NCBI RefSeq assembly: GCF_029167375.1
Contig: NZ_JARFTP010000030.1
Location: 1 to 49,002, forward strand
Reading direction: 5' to 3'
Length of the DNA: 49,002 nt
From: Tsukamurella sp. 8F
GTDB lineage: Bacteria > Actinomycetota > Actinomycetes > Mycobacteriales > Mycobacteriaceae
Made by a program: the position numbers and the translations under genes. The first letter of the stretch is position 1. Every line of letters begins with the position of its first letter. This document shows, piece after piece, positions 25,109-33,418 of this stretch. The notes beneath the pieces are model-generated. The model was not told where the DNA came from and did not search any database. It worked only from the letters and a program-made list of their open reading frames with translations.

Positions 25109-27463
25109 GTGCCTGGCCCAACAAGGGAGAACCGCGACGTCGACGGCGTCGTAGTGCCGCTGACCAACCTGGACAAGGTTCTCTACCCCGAGACCGGTAC
25201 GACCAAGGGCGAGGTGATCGACTACTTCGAGGCCATCGCACCTCAGGCGCTCCCACACCTGCGCGGGCGGCCACTCACCCGCAAGCGCTGGCCGAACGGT
25301 GTCGATCGCGGCGACTTCTTCGAGAAGCGGCTCCCCACACACGCACCCGGCTGGATCCGACGAGGCTCGCAGTTCCACTCCGACGGTGAGTCCGTCTACC
25401 CGGTTGTCGACAATGTCGCGTCGATGGTGTGGCTCGGCCAGCAGGCGGCGCTGGAACTCCATGTGCCGCAATGGCGATTCACTCCCGACGGCGCACCCGG
25501 CGACGCCGACCGTCTGGTGCTCGACCTCGACCCAGGGCCCGGCGTCGAACTCGACGACTGCGCCCGGCTGGCTTTGCGGATCCGGGACCTGTTGGAGGGC
25601 ATGGGACTGCCGTCGGTGCCGGTGACCTCGGGGTCCAAGGGGATCCACGTGTACGCCCCGCTGCGCGAAGGGGTCTCGTCGCGCGGAGCCCGGACGGTCG
25701 CACGCGCGATCGCCACGCAGCTCGAGGCCGAGACCCCCGAACTCGTCACGGCGACGATGGCGAAGAGCGAGCGGGCGAGCCGGATCCTCGTCGACTGGTC
25801 CCAGAACCACCCCGGCAAGACGACCATCGCGCCGTACTCGTTGCGCGGGCGCCCCCGACCGTACGTCGCGGCGCCGCGTTCGTGGGACGAGCTCGAGACC
25901 GGCGGCCTCACACAGCTGGACTTCCGCGCAGTCCTCGCACGCGCCTCCGAATCGGACCCGCTGGACGTGTTGCTCCCATCCGAGGGTGAGGTGGTCCGCC
26001 TCGACGAGTACCGCGCGAAGCGGTCCGCAGTCCGGACGCCGGAGCCGTTCGGCGGCGAGTCCACCGGCGGCGCTCCCATATTCGTCATCCAGGAACACCA
26101 CGCGCGGCGCCTACACTACGACTTCCGTCTGGAGCACGACGGTGTGCTGGTCTCGTGGGCGGTGCCCAAGAACCTGCCCGAGGATCCGGGCCGGAACCAC
26201 CTCGCCGTGCATACCGAGGACCACCCGATGGACTACGCAGGATTCGAGGGCACCATCCCGCGCGGCGAATACGGCGGCGGCGAAGTCACGATCTGGGACA
26301 CCGGAACGTACGACCTCGAGAAATGGCGGCCCGACGAGGTCATCGTGACCCTGCACGGTGAGAAGCTCGCAGGTCGCCGGTACGCGCTGATCCGCACCGG
26401 CGAGAAGAACTGGCTGGCCCACCTGATGGCCGCACCGTCCTCGATGAGGCAACCTGAGTCCGGTCCCGCACCGTCACTCTCCGACCGCGAGGTACCCGCA
26501 CCACTACTCTCCGACCGCGAGGTACCCGCACCTATGCTCCCCACGGAATCCGCCATCGGCGGCCTATCGGGGACCGACTGGGCGTTCGAGGGGAAATGGG
26601 ACGGGTACAGGGTGATCGCGACGGTCACCGGCGGCGAGGTCTCCCTCCGGAGCAGATCGCGCCGGGTGTCCACGTCGGACTTCCCCGGCTTCGCCGCGCT
26701 CGCAGCGGCCCTCGGAACCGATGTGGTGCTGGACGGAGAGGCAGTGGTGCTCGACGAGGCCGGCGTCCCGGCGTTCCACCTCATGCGCACGGGATACCAG
26801 GCACGGTTCTACGTCTTCGACGTGCTGTCGGCGAGCGGCGTCGACCTCACCCGGCGGCCATGGGAGGTGCGCCGCGAGGTACTGGAATCGCTTGCGCCCC
26901 TGCTCGAATCCAGTGGCATCGCCGAGGTTCCGCCGCTCCTCGATGCTCCGGACGGCACCGCTGCCGTCGCCCGCAGCGACGAGTTCGGCTGGGAGGGCGT
27001 CGTCGCGAAACGCCGAAGCTCCGAATACCTGCCGGGTATCCGGTCACGGTCCTGGCTCAAGCACAAGCACTGGCGGGACCTGCAGGTGGTGATCGGCGGC
27101 TGGAAGCCCGGCCGCGGCAGCCGCGAGTCCCGCATCGGGTCCGTTCTCGTCGGTGCTCCCGCGCCGACCGGGCTGGTGTTCCTCGGAGCAGTCGGGTCGG
27201 GCTTCTCCGATCGGGACCTGGATGCGCTGGCCGGTGAGCTCGAACCGCTGCGGATGCGTATGTGCCCCTTCGTGGAACCGCCGTCCGGACCCGAGTTCCG
27301 CGACGTCGTCTGGGTGCTGCCGAGGGTGGTCGGCGACGTGCGCTACTCGTCCCTACGGGCCGGAGGCCACCTCCGCCAGCCCACGTGGCGCGGCTTCCGA
27401 CGCGACCTGCTCCCCGGTGACGTACCCGATGCCGACGAACTGCCCTGGGAGGGTGAGGAATAG
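25109..27463 (+). CDS. ligD: ATP-dependent DNA ligase D (POL-PE-LIG)
   Basis: 784 residues in actinobacterial order. POL (about 10-290) has the catalytic DLDPG and SGSKGIHVY; PE (about 325-450) has HHARRLHYDFRLEHDG; LIG (about 490-775) has catalytic K496 in EGKWDGYRV and SWLKHKHWRD. It fills, trims and seals ends held by Ku. The PE-LIG linker contains an in-frame 10-residue tandem repeat (26476-26532). GTG 25109 has GAGAGGAG 9 bases upstream. A GATAAT -10 is at 25076-25081. Confidence 0.95.
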   Translation: MPGPTRENRDVDGVVVPLTNLDKVLYPETGTTKGEVIDYFEAIAPQALPHLRGRPLTRKRWPNGVDRGDFFEKRLPTHAPGWIRRGSQFHSDGESVYPVVDNVASMVWLGQQAALELHVPQWRFTPDGAPGDADRLVLDLDPGPGVELDDCARLALRIRDLLEGMGLPSVPVTSGSKGIHVYAPLREGVSSRGARTVARAIATQLEAETPELVTATMAKSERASRILVDWSQNHPGKTTIAPYSLRGRPRPYVAAPRSWDELETGGLTQLDFRAVLARASESDPLDVLLPSEGEVVRLDEYRAKRSAVRTPEPFGGESTGGAPIFVIQEHHARRLHYDFRLEHDGVLVSWAVPKNLPEDPGRNHLAVHTEDHPMDYAGFEGTIPRGEYGGGEVTIWDTGTYDLEKWRPDEVIVTLHGEKLAGRRYALIRTGEKNWLAHLMAAPSSMRQPESGPAPSLSDREVPAPLLSDREVPAPMLPTESAIGGLSGTDWAFEGKWDGYRVIATVTGGEVSLRSRSRRVSTSDFPGFAALAAALGTDVVLDGEAVVLDEAGVPAFHLMRTGYQARFYVFDVLSASGVDLTRRPWEVRREVLESLAPLLESSGIAEVPPLLDAPDGTAAVARSDEFGWEGVVAKRRSSEYLPGIRSRSWLKHKHWRDLQVVIGGWKPGRGSRESRIGSVLVGAPAPTGLVFLGAVGSGFSDRDLDALAGELEPLRMRMCPFVEPPSGPEFRDVVWVLPRVVGDVRYSSLRAGGHLRQPTWRGFRRDLLPGDVPDADELPWEGEE
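26476..26532 (+). repeat. 30-bp tandem duplication in the ligD PE-LIG linker
   Basis: A 27-base block beginning ACTCTCCGACC is repeated exactly with a 30-base period (26476 and 26506), encoding LSDREVPAPL then LSDREVPAPM. It keeps frame and lies in a flexible linker, so it probably lengthens the hinge without harming function; a likely recent slippage event. Confidence 0.9.
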
Positions 27464-27539
27464 ACACGCGGCAACGCCCGGCCGCGGTCGCGCATCATCC
27501 CGCGGACCCCTCTGCGCACCCACGCGACGCCGTGGACGC

Positions 27540-28514
27540 TCACGACGACACCGGGTTTCTGGTCACCAGGATCCGCGCGTAGCGCGGGATCACGCAGAGA
27601 ACACACAGCGACTCGATGGCGACCATGACCAGTACCGGCCATATCGTCCACCATCGGACGACCCCACTGACGACAGCACCGATCGTCAGGCCCATACAAG
27701 CCTGGTCGAATCGACGGACGGCCCACGTGCAGTACAGGAGACGGGCCGAGGAGTGGGACTCCCGCCACTCGTCGATCGCACCAGCCTGCCACGGCATCGG
27801 CACGCCGTCAGGCGTTCGCATCCCTATCGCCAGGCCGATCGCGAAGGCCACCAGGCCGGCGAGTGCGACCGACCACGTCGCCCGCTCCGCCGCATCGGGT
27901 CGCACGAGCGTACGAAACGCCAGTGCCCCGAGGGCCGACAGGAAGGCGACGCGTCCGAACCCCACCGCGACAAGCGTGGCCACGTCGACGATGCGGTGCC
28001 GGAGTGCAACGCTCGGCGCGGACGAAGGGATCTCGTAGGCGCGGATCATGTCGTCCAGCTCACGGTACAAGGCAGGTGCGGTATCGAGCCCGGCGAGACG
28101 GCGGCTCAGCCTCCCCGCAAGGCCGACCGGCCGCACCCACACCGCGACTACGCGCATCCGCTCCGCGCGGTATCCGCGGTCGTGTGCGATGACCCGCCCC
28201 TCCAGTGCGACGATCGCGACCGCCTCCAGTCTCGCTTCGGGGATCGCATGTTCCAGGGCCTGCAGGCTGTTGAATGCGTAGAGGCCACACGTGCAGTCGA
28301 AGTCCGGCACGGCGTGATCGCGTTGGTACAGACACGCGGCCTCGCCCTGGAGATCGGGCCACCCACCGAGTTCGTCGACGACCGGTGACACCAGGAACGA
28401 CGACGGTACCCGCCCCTCGACGGCGACCCACGCCTCGAACTGCGTCGCATCGATTTTGAACGCGCGCACCCCGTAGACCTCGGCACGTACCTTGCGGAAC
28501 CCATCGCCGCTCAA
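27540..28514 (-). CDS. Hypothetical membrane protein with N-terminal Cys-containing domain
   Basis: 324 residues, no recognised family. Residues 1-130 are soluble and include DFDCTCGLYAFNS and RVIAHDRGYRAE, reminiscent of a domain found in other actinobacterial hypotheticals. The rest has about four hydrophobic segments (VDVATLVAVGFGRVAFLSALG; VALAGLVAFAIGLAIG; GLTIGAVVSGVV; IWPVLVMVAIESLCVLCVI). TTG 28514 overlaps the stop of the 51-codon ORF upstream (TTGA), supporting this start. Converges on ligD. Confidence 0.65.
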   Translation of the reverse strand: MSGDGFRKVRAEVYGVRAFKIDATQFEAWVAVEGRVPSSFLVSPVVDELGGWPDLQGEAACLYQRDHAVPDFDCTCGLYAFNSLQALEHAIPEARLEAVAIVALEGRVIAHDRGYRAERMRVVAVWVRPVGLAGRLSRRLAGLDTAPALYRELDDMIRAYEIPSSAPSVALRHRIVDVATLVAVGFGRVAFLSALGALAFRTLVRPDAAERATWSVALAGLVAFAIGLAIGMRTPDGVPMPWQAGAIDEWRESHSSARLLYCTWAVRRFDQACMGLTIGAVVSGVVRWWTIWPVLVMVAIESLCVLCVIPRYARILVTRNPVSS

Positions 28515-28666
28515 GGGACCGGCACCTTCTCCGGAGTCGACGGTGGCACAGGGCCGGGCGCGGACGGCGCCGGCGGCGAGGGAGTCGGCCGGACCCTCCT
28601 GCCCGGCGGATCCGCCGGGGCGGGGGCCGCGGTGAAGCGCCGGCGGGGACGGCCGATGTCACTCAT
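28511..28666 (-). CDS. Small Pro-rich protein (51 aa) coupled to membrane protein
   Basis: ATG 28666 follows a strong GGGAGG ribosome-binding site and encodes a basic N-terminus (MSDIGRPRRRF) and a Pro/Ala-rich remainder ending EKVPVP. Its TGA overlaps the TTG start of the next gene, a translational-coupling arrangement. It may be a real small protein or a coupling leader for the membrane protein; no family recognised. Confidence 0.55.
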   Translation of the reverse strand: MSDIGRPRRRFTAAPAPADPPGRRVRPTPSPPAPSAPGPVPPSTPEKVPVP

Positions 28667-28941
28667 CTCGACCTCCCGATACGACACGTGATACCACCAT
28701 GCTCGGGCATCTGGTTCCTCCAGACCTCGAAGGGATCGTAGGCGGAAGAGTAAGGCTCGAAAGCTCCTGGGGGAACAGTGGATTCACGCCGATACCGAGC
28801 TGGATCCAGACTCTCAGGGCCGTCACGGTCGAATTCTCAGCTCGGCGGCGACTCGCGGTCGGTGACAACGCCCGCGGTCGAAGCGCGGCGAAGTCGCGAA
28901 ATCCCTGGTCCACGCCTCGGCAGACAGGAGTTCACTCAGAT
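28667..28941. other. Intergenic region without a supported gene
   Basis: About 275 bases with visibly lower GC than the neighbours. Open frames exist on both strands but have no ribosome-binding site or recognisable protein. CGCGGTCG is repeated around 28852 and 28876. It may be the remains of a decayed gene. Confidence 0.4.
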
Positions 28942-28980
28942 AGATAGCGCACGATCTATTCGTGTGCTATCTTATTGCCC
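28942..28980 (+). promoter_or_regulatory. OhrR-like autoregulatory operator and leaderless promoter
   Basis: AGATAGCGCACGA (28942-28954), a 5-base spacer and TCGTGTGCTATCT (28960-28972) form an inverted repeat with 12 of 13 matched positions. It covers the -10 TATCTT (28968-28973), which lies 7 bases before ATG 28981. A dimer bound here would block initiation, as expected for MarR-type autorepression. Confidence 0.75.
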
Positions 28981-29442
28981 ATGGCATCCAGTGACGACCC
29001 ACTCGCGCTCGAACGGCAGGTGTGCTTCGCGCTCGCGGTCGCGAACCGTGCGGTGTTGTCGGTCTACCGCCCCGTCCTGGCGCCGATGGGGCTCACGCAC
29101 CCCCAGTACCTGGTCATGCTCGCGCTCTGGGGTTCCGCTCCGATGTCCGTCAAGGCGATAGGCGAGGCCCTCCAGTTGGACTCGGCCACGCTCAGTCCGC
29201 TATTGAAGCGGCTCGAGGCATCCGGGCTGATCGTTCGCGAGCGGGCTCAGGACGACGAGCGGCGGATGGACGTCGGCCTGACGCCGGCCGGCCTGGATCT
29301 CCGCGAGCGCGCACTGGACGTACCGCCCACCGTCGTGGCGCGGCTCGGCGCCTCACTCGAGGAACTCGAGGATCTGCACCGAGTCCTCACCGGCATAAAC
29401 GCCAAGGCCATCGCGGCCGGCGCCCTCGACCCGAAAGGATGA
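28981..29442 (+). CDS. OhrR-like MarR-family organic-hydroperoxide sensor
   Basis: 153 residues. ERQVCFALAVANRAV..YRPVLAPMGLTHPQYLVML matches OhrR. The peroxide-sensing C15 and its partner Y29 are kept; Bacillus Y19 and Y40 correspond here to A19 and H40 (THPQYL). Oxidation of the cysteine would release DNA. No ohr peroxidase gene is next to it; instead it is coupled to a DUF5313-type gene. Leaderless ATG 28981 (an upstream TTG at 28975 is in frame but rejected). Confidence 0.85.
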   Translation: MASSDDPLALERQVCFALAVANRAVLSVYRPVLAPMGLTHPQYLVMLALWGSAPMSVKAIGEALQLDSATLSPLLKRLEASGLIVRERAQDDERRMDVGLTPAGLDLRERALDVPPTVVARLGASLEELEDLHRVLTGINAKAIAAGALDPKG

Positions 29443-29447
29443 CCACC

Positions 29448-29831
29448 ATGCCCGCTATGCGCGCACCCGGCCCGGCACACTACATAGCGTTCGTCTACGG
29501 CGCTTCGCTTCCCGAGCGGAATCGAGAATGGGTGCGGCACACGCTGACGTGCGATACCTGGGTAGCTCGGTTCGTCGTGCGCGGCCAGCTCGCCGTCGCG
29601 CCCGTATACGCGGCGCTCCTGGCGCTGCCGGGTCCGCTAGGCCTGCGCCTTGCGACGGTGCTCCTCGGAGCCCTCCTGGTCGGCTTCTACAACGTCGCAT
29701 ACATGCGACAGAACCGCGCTCAGCGGCTGCAGCAGAACGGACTCGATCGGGGCCTCGAGAATCCACGGGTGCTCGCCGATCGCGCGGCGATACGGCTCGC
29801 GTACGAGGCGGCGCACCCCCGCACCGAGTAG
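29448..29831 (+). CDS. DUF5313-like small membrane protein
   Basis: About 127 residues. The pattern YIAFVYGASLPERNREWVRHTLTCDTWVARFVVR matches (from memory; given for residues ~10-44 in parts YIAFVYGASLPERNREW and VRHTLTCDTW) the mycobacterial DUF5313 family; two hydrophobic helices follow. ATG 29448 has AAAGGA upstream; ATG 29439 overlaps the ohrR stop as ATGA. Function unknown; coupling suggests membership of the peroxide response. Confidence 0.7.
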   Translation: MPAMRAPGPAHYIAFVYGASLPERNREWVRHTLTCDTWVARFVVRGQLAVAPVYAALLALPGPLGLRLATVLLGALLVGFYNVAYMRQNRAQRLQQNGLDRGLENPRVLADRAAIRLAYEAAHPRTE

Positions 29832-29841
29832 CCTCCGGGAT

Positions 29842-30708
29842 ATGGGCATCTCGATCCCCGGAGTCCGCGTGGGCCACTACACCGACGGCGAGGCGCGCAC
29901 CGGATGCACCGTGGTCCTGTTCCCGGATGGGACTGTCGGTTCCGGCGAGATCCGCGGCGGCGCACCGGCCTCCCGCGAGTTCGACCTCCTCTCCCCGGAG
30001 CGCACTGTCGACCGGATCGATGCGGCCGTGCTGACCGGTGGGTCCGCCTTCGGTCTCGCCTGCGCCGACGGCGTGATGCAGCACCTGGAAGAGGCCGGGG
30101 TCGGGGTGCCGACGGTTGCGGGACCGGTTCCCATCGTCCCGACGCTGGCACTGTTCGACCTGATGGCCGGCGACCCCTCCGTTCGGCCGACGGCGGGGAA
30201 CGGCTACGCAGCAGCGGCTGCTGCTTCCGAGAGCGCCGAGCTCGATGGCCTGATCGGCGCAGGAACCGGTGCCACCGTAGACAAATACCTGGGGACGGAG
30301 CGCATCCGACCCGGCGGTCTCGCCTACCGGGAGGCCCGCGCGGGCGACGTCGTAGTAGGCGCGCTGTGTGCGGTGAACGCGTTCGGTGGAATCGAGACCG
30401 GCGCCGGCACGGGTGCCCTCGCGGAAGACATCACGGCAGCGTTCCAGGAGGCGCCGTTCCCGGCGTCGCCACGGGAGAACACCACCATCGGGATCGTCAT
30501 CACCAACGCGCGCCTGTCGAAGATCGACACTCTCGTCCTCGCGCAAGGCGCGCACGACGGCCTGGCCCGCGCGGTCACTCCGCCGCACACCCGCTATGAC
30601 GGCGATGGATTCGTCTCCGCCGCAACTGGTCTCGTCGACGCCAAGGTGGATCTCGTACGCGCGTTGGCCGTCAGCGCTGTGGCCGATGCGATCCGCTCCC
30701 GAGCCTGA
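29842..30708 (+). CDS. P1-family (S58, DmpA-like) peptidase/aminopeptidase
   Basis: 288 residues. GVRVGHYTDGEARTGCTVVL, VLTGGSAFGLACADGVMQ and RENTTIGIVITNARLSK are diagnostic of the self-cleaving S58 family; the N-terminal nucleophile should be the Thr in NTTIG. Somewhat shorter than DmpA. TAGCCT (29829-29834) 7 bases before ATG indicates a leaderless start overlapping the end of the previous gene. Abuts the converging F420 gene. Substrate unknown. Confidence 0.85.
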   Translation: MGISIPGVRVGHYTDGEARTGCTVVLFPDGTVGSGEIRGGAPASREFDLLSPERTVDRIDAAVLTGGSAFGLACADGVMQHLEEAGVGVPTVAGPVPIVPTLALFDLMAGDPSVRPTAGNGYAAAAAASESAELDGLIGAGTGATVDKYLGTERIRPGGLAYREARAGDVVVGALCAVNAFGGIETGAGTGALAEDITAAFQEAPFPASPRENTTIGIVITNARLSKIDTLVLAQGAHDGLARAVTPPHTRYDGDGFVSAATGLVDAKVDLVRALAVSAVADAIRSRA

Positions 30709-31122
30709 TCACGAGGCAGACCAGCCGCTCCACCGCGTGACGGCGATCTCGACGACCGGTCCCTCTGGCGGGTTCTCTTGATATTGCGGGTATCTCGCGC
30801 GCAGCCGGTCCACCCACGCGGCCCGCGACTCACCCTCGACGGTGTGCGCCTCCCCGTCCGCCCGGGCCCACCACAGGTGGTTCCAGTCGTCCGTGTAGAC
30901 GTCCACCAGGAGGCACACGTGCGGCTCCGCGGCGATATTCCTCAAACGCTGCAGACGGGCGGTACGTTTGGGCTTGTGATCTACGGCGAAGGCGACGCCG
31001 TCCCCATCGGCCGCGAACGTGATGGGAACGAGATGCGGTGCGCCACCGAGACTCACCGTCGCGAGTCGAGCGACGCGGGCACCGACGAACCGCGTACGCG
31101 CTTCCGCAGCCGTCAGTCTCAC
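30709..31122 (-). CDS. PPOX-class F420-dependent oxidoreductase (TIGR03668-type)
   Basis: 137 residues of the split-barrel flavin/F420-binding fold: ARVARLATVSLGGAPHLVPITF, FAVDHKPKRTARLQRLRNI and DWNHLWWARADG match the TIGR03668 group. Such proteins reduce substrates with F420H2 in Mycobacteriales. GTG 31122 lies 6 bases behind TAGGGT (31134-31129), whose TAG is the lysG stop codon, so it may be both co-transcribed and leaderless. Confidence 0.82.
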   Translation of the reverse strand: MRLTAAEARTRFVGARVARLATVSLGGAPHLVPITFAADGDGVAFAVDHKPKRTARLQRLRNIAAEPHVCLLVDVYTDDWNHLWWARADGEAHTVEGESRAAWVDRLRARYPQYQENPPEGPVVEIAVTRWSGWSAS

Positions 31123-31131
31123 GGCACGACC

Positions 31132-31989
31132 CTACTCGAGATGCACGGCGGCCGCCGCGTGGATCGCATCCGCGAGGCGGGCGGTCGCGCGGGTGTGCAG
31201 TCTCCAGGACTGCCAGTAGAGCCGCACCGTGACATCGCGCTCCACCCGGATCAGGCGGCCGGCGTCCAGGTCCGCTCGGACGTCCACCGTAGGGAGATTG
31301 CCCCATCCGAGACCCGATCGCACAGCGTGGCGGAAGGCGTGGAATGTGGGGATGCGATGCTCCGGTGCGCCTGCTGCCCTGTGCCGCTGCAGGACCCGGT
31401 TCTGCAGCGAGTCCTTCTCATCGAGCTGCACCACCGGCATCTCGCGCCACGGCCAGCGGCCGCCGCGATGCCAGCGCTCGGCGAACCCCACTGAGCACAC
31501 CGGCGTGTAGCGGATGGACCCCAGATATTCGGAGGAGCACCCCTGCACCGGTTCGGGGCTCGCCGTGACGGCGCCGAGTACCGCACCCGACCGAAGAAGG
31601 TCCGCGGTGCGGCTCTCGTCGTCGACATACAGCCGAAGACGTGGTCCGGCGCCCGCGACGGCGTCGATCACGTCCGGGAACCAGGTCGCGAGCGAGTCCG
31701 CGTTGACGCCTACGTCGAGCACCGAGGACGCCTCGTCACCTGCGAGCCGCCCCAGCGCGTCGGCCTCGAGGGCGGCCACGCCGCGTGCGAGCCCGAGCAG
31801 GACCGCGCCCTGCTCGGTCGGGCGGCAGGGGCTGCCGCGCGTCACGACGACGTGACCGACCTCCTGCTCCAGCGCACGGATCCGCTGGCTCACGGCCGAC
31901 GGGGTCACCGCGAGCCTCCGCGCGGCCGCGTCGAACGTGCCGTGGTCGACCACCGCGGCGAGGGTCTGCAACCAGGGCCCGCTCAGCAT
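31132..31989 (-). CDS. lysG: LysR-family regulator LysG/ArgP
   Basis: 285 residues. The N-terminal helix-turn-helix (DAAARRLAVTPSAVSQRIRALE) followed by a CRPTEQGAVLL segment is typical of ArgP/LysG/IciA, which senses basic amino acids and activates lysine/arginine exporters. Divergent from lysE, the standard pairing. ATG 31989 begins the conserved MLSGPWLQTLAAVVDHGTF. Confidence 0.88.
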   Translation of the reverse strand: MLSGPWLQTLAAVVDHGTFDAAARRLAVTPSAVSQRIRALEQEVGHVVVTRGSPCRPTEQGAVLLGLARGVAALEADALGRLAGDEASSVLDVGVNADSLATWFPDVIDAVAGAGPRLRLYVDDESRTADLLRSGAVLGAVTASPEPVQGCSSEYLGSIRYTPVCSVGFAERWHRGGRWPWREMPVVQLDEKDSLQNRVLQRHRAAGAPEHRIPTFHAFRHAVRSGLGWGNLPTVDVRADLDAGRLIRVERDVTVRLYWQSWRLHTRATARLADAIHAAAAVHLE

Positions 31990-32059
31990 GAAGTTCAGCT
32001 TACGGACATGTAGATACTTTCGTTTTTCTTCACCGCCTCGCACGCATAGCTTCGATGTC
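31990..32059. promoter_or_regulatory. lysG/lysE divergent promoter
   Basis: A 70-base A/T-richer spacer. TAGCTT (32047-32052) sits 7 bases before the lysE GTG with only a T-rich -35 region (32023-32030), consistent with an activator-dependent leaderless promoter. LysG would bind the TTACGGACATGTAGATA stretch near 32000-32017 (inference). Confidence 0.5.
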
Positions 32060-32677
32060 GTGCTGACCTCACTCGCCGCCGGCATCGCGCTCGGCCTCTC
32101 GCTCATCGTCGCAATCGGCGCGCAGAACACATACGTGCTGCAGCAAGGGATGTTGCGTCGGTACGTGCTGCCCGTCGTCGCCGTCTGCGTCGCATCCGAT
32201 GTGGTGCTGATCGGCTGTGGCGTTGCGGGTCTCGGCGTCGTGGTCGCCGACAGGCCCACGCTGATCGCAGTGGCGAAGTGGGGCGGCGTCGCGGTCCTCG
32301 CCAGCTACGGGCTGCGGGCGGCCTGGTCGGCGGCGCGCAGCGGCGTTCTCGACACCGGATCGGCCCACGGGGCGGCGACCACGACAACGGCCGTCACCAC
32401 CGCGCTAGCCCTGACGTGGCTCAACCCGCACGTGTATCTCGACACAGTGCTTCTGCTCGGCACGGCCGCGGCACGCTACGGCGACTACCGCTGGTGGTTC
32501 GGCGCGGGCGCCGCGGTCGGCAGCCTCGTCTGGTTCACCGCGCTCGGGTTCGGCGCCGGACGGATGTCGGGCCTGCTTCGTCGGCCCGGCACGTGGCGTG
32601 TGCTTAACACGGCCATCGCGGCGACGGTCCTCGCCCTGGCCGTCCGGCTGGCGACGATGCCACTCGTCACCTTCTAG
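32060..32677 (+). CDS. lysE: LysE-type basic amino-acid exporter
   Basis: 205 residues with about six membrane helices; the opening GLSLIVAIGAQNTYVLQQGMLR and the later LTWLNPHVYLDT are LysE signatures. It exports L-lysine/L-arginine and prevents toxic accumulation during peptide uptake. GTG 32060 is chosen because the fold starts there and a -10 lies 7 bases upstream. Confidence 0.92.
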   Translation: MLTSLAAGIALGLSLIVAIGAQNTYVLQQGMLRRYVLPVVAVCVASDVVLIGCGVAGLGVVVADRPTLIAVAKWGGVAVLASYGLRAAWSAARSGVLDTGSAHGAATTTTAVTTALALTWLNPHVYLDTVLLLGTAAARYGDYRWWFGAGAAVGSLVWFTALGFGAGRMSGLLRRPGTWRVLNTAIAATVLALAVRLATMPLVTF

Positions 32678-32867
32678 AGTCGCCCCCGAATCGGACGTAC
32701 CGGGTGATGCCGTCGGATTCCGTCGCCGGCGAATCACGTTCGGCCTCGCACCCGTTCGCGCGAATGAGAGGATCGATATGTCGACGATCGCGACGGCGAT
32801 CATGCTGAACCGGAATGGAGACCCGTGCACGCACTGATCGGCGGGCGGTGCATCCGCTCAGGAGACG
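32678..32867 (+). other. Intergenic region with possible 19-codon leader ORF
   Basis: The 190 bases hold one candidate, ATG 32778-TGA 32837, a 19-residue peptide ending RNGDPCTH with GAGAGG 6 bases upstream. It stops 30 bases before the P-loop protein. It may be a small leader peptide or chance; nothing else is seen. Confidence 0.3.
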
Positions 32868-33392
32868 ATGACCGACAAGCGTAAGCCACGTCTCGTCGTA
32901 GTCGGTGGGTTGCCTGGGGTCGGGAAGACCACACTCTGCCGAATGCTCGCAGCGCATCTGGGTGCCGCGTATCTGCGGATCGACACGGTCGAGCAGGCGA
33001 TCCGCGAGAATGCGCCCGCCGCGGATCGCGCCATCGCCGAAGGGCTGGGATACACGGTCGCGCAACGTATTGCGGCCGATACGCTGGTCGCAGGCACGCC
33101 GGTCGTGGCCGACTGCGTGAATCCGATAGAGCAGAGCCGCAGGGCGTGGCGCGCGGTGGCCGAGGCAGTGTCGGCCACGATCGTCGACGTCGAGATCGTA
33201 TGCTCCGACACGGGAGAGCACCGGGCCCGGGTCGAGTCGCGCATCGGTGATATACCGGGGCTCGAGCAGCCGACATGGGCGGATGTCCGCGAGCGCGAGT
33301 ACCAGCCCTCGACCGGTGCCGTGCGCGTCGACACCGCGGGCCGCACACCGTCGGAGTCGTTGCGGGAGCTCCTCGCCGCGCTCGCGGCGTGA
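32868..33392 (+). CDS. P-loop NTP-binding kinase-like protein (AAA_33)
   Basis: 174 residues with Walker A GGLPGVGKTTLCR near residue 14 and a DCVN segment in the middle, like small P-loop phosphotransferases (gluconate/chloramphenicol kinase-like). The acceptor cannot be predicted. CAGGAG precedes ATG 32868. First of three plus-strand genes running to the 34650 terminator. Confidence 0.78.
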   Translation: MTDKRKPRLVVVGGLPGVGKTTLCRMLAAHLGAAYLRIDTVEQAIRENAPAADRAIAEGLGYTVAQRIAADTLVAGTPVVADCVNPIEQSRRAWRAVAEAVSATIVDVEIVCSDTGEHRARVESRIGDIPGLEQPTWADVREREYQPSTGAVRVDTAGRTPSESLRELLAALAA

Positions 33393-33418
33393 CAGGCGGC
33401 GCGCGTACGGTGGGGCGC

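Noticed and set aside
27464-27539. Terminator between ligD and the membrane protein gene
   Set aside because: Only a 6-bp self-complementary CCGCGG repeated with a long loop; no T tract.
28659-28913. 84-codon minus-strand ORF upstream of the small Pro-rich gene
   Set aside because: No ribosome-binding site or recognisable sequence; overlaps the start of the better-supported small ORF.
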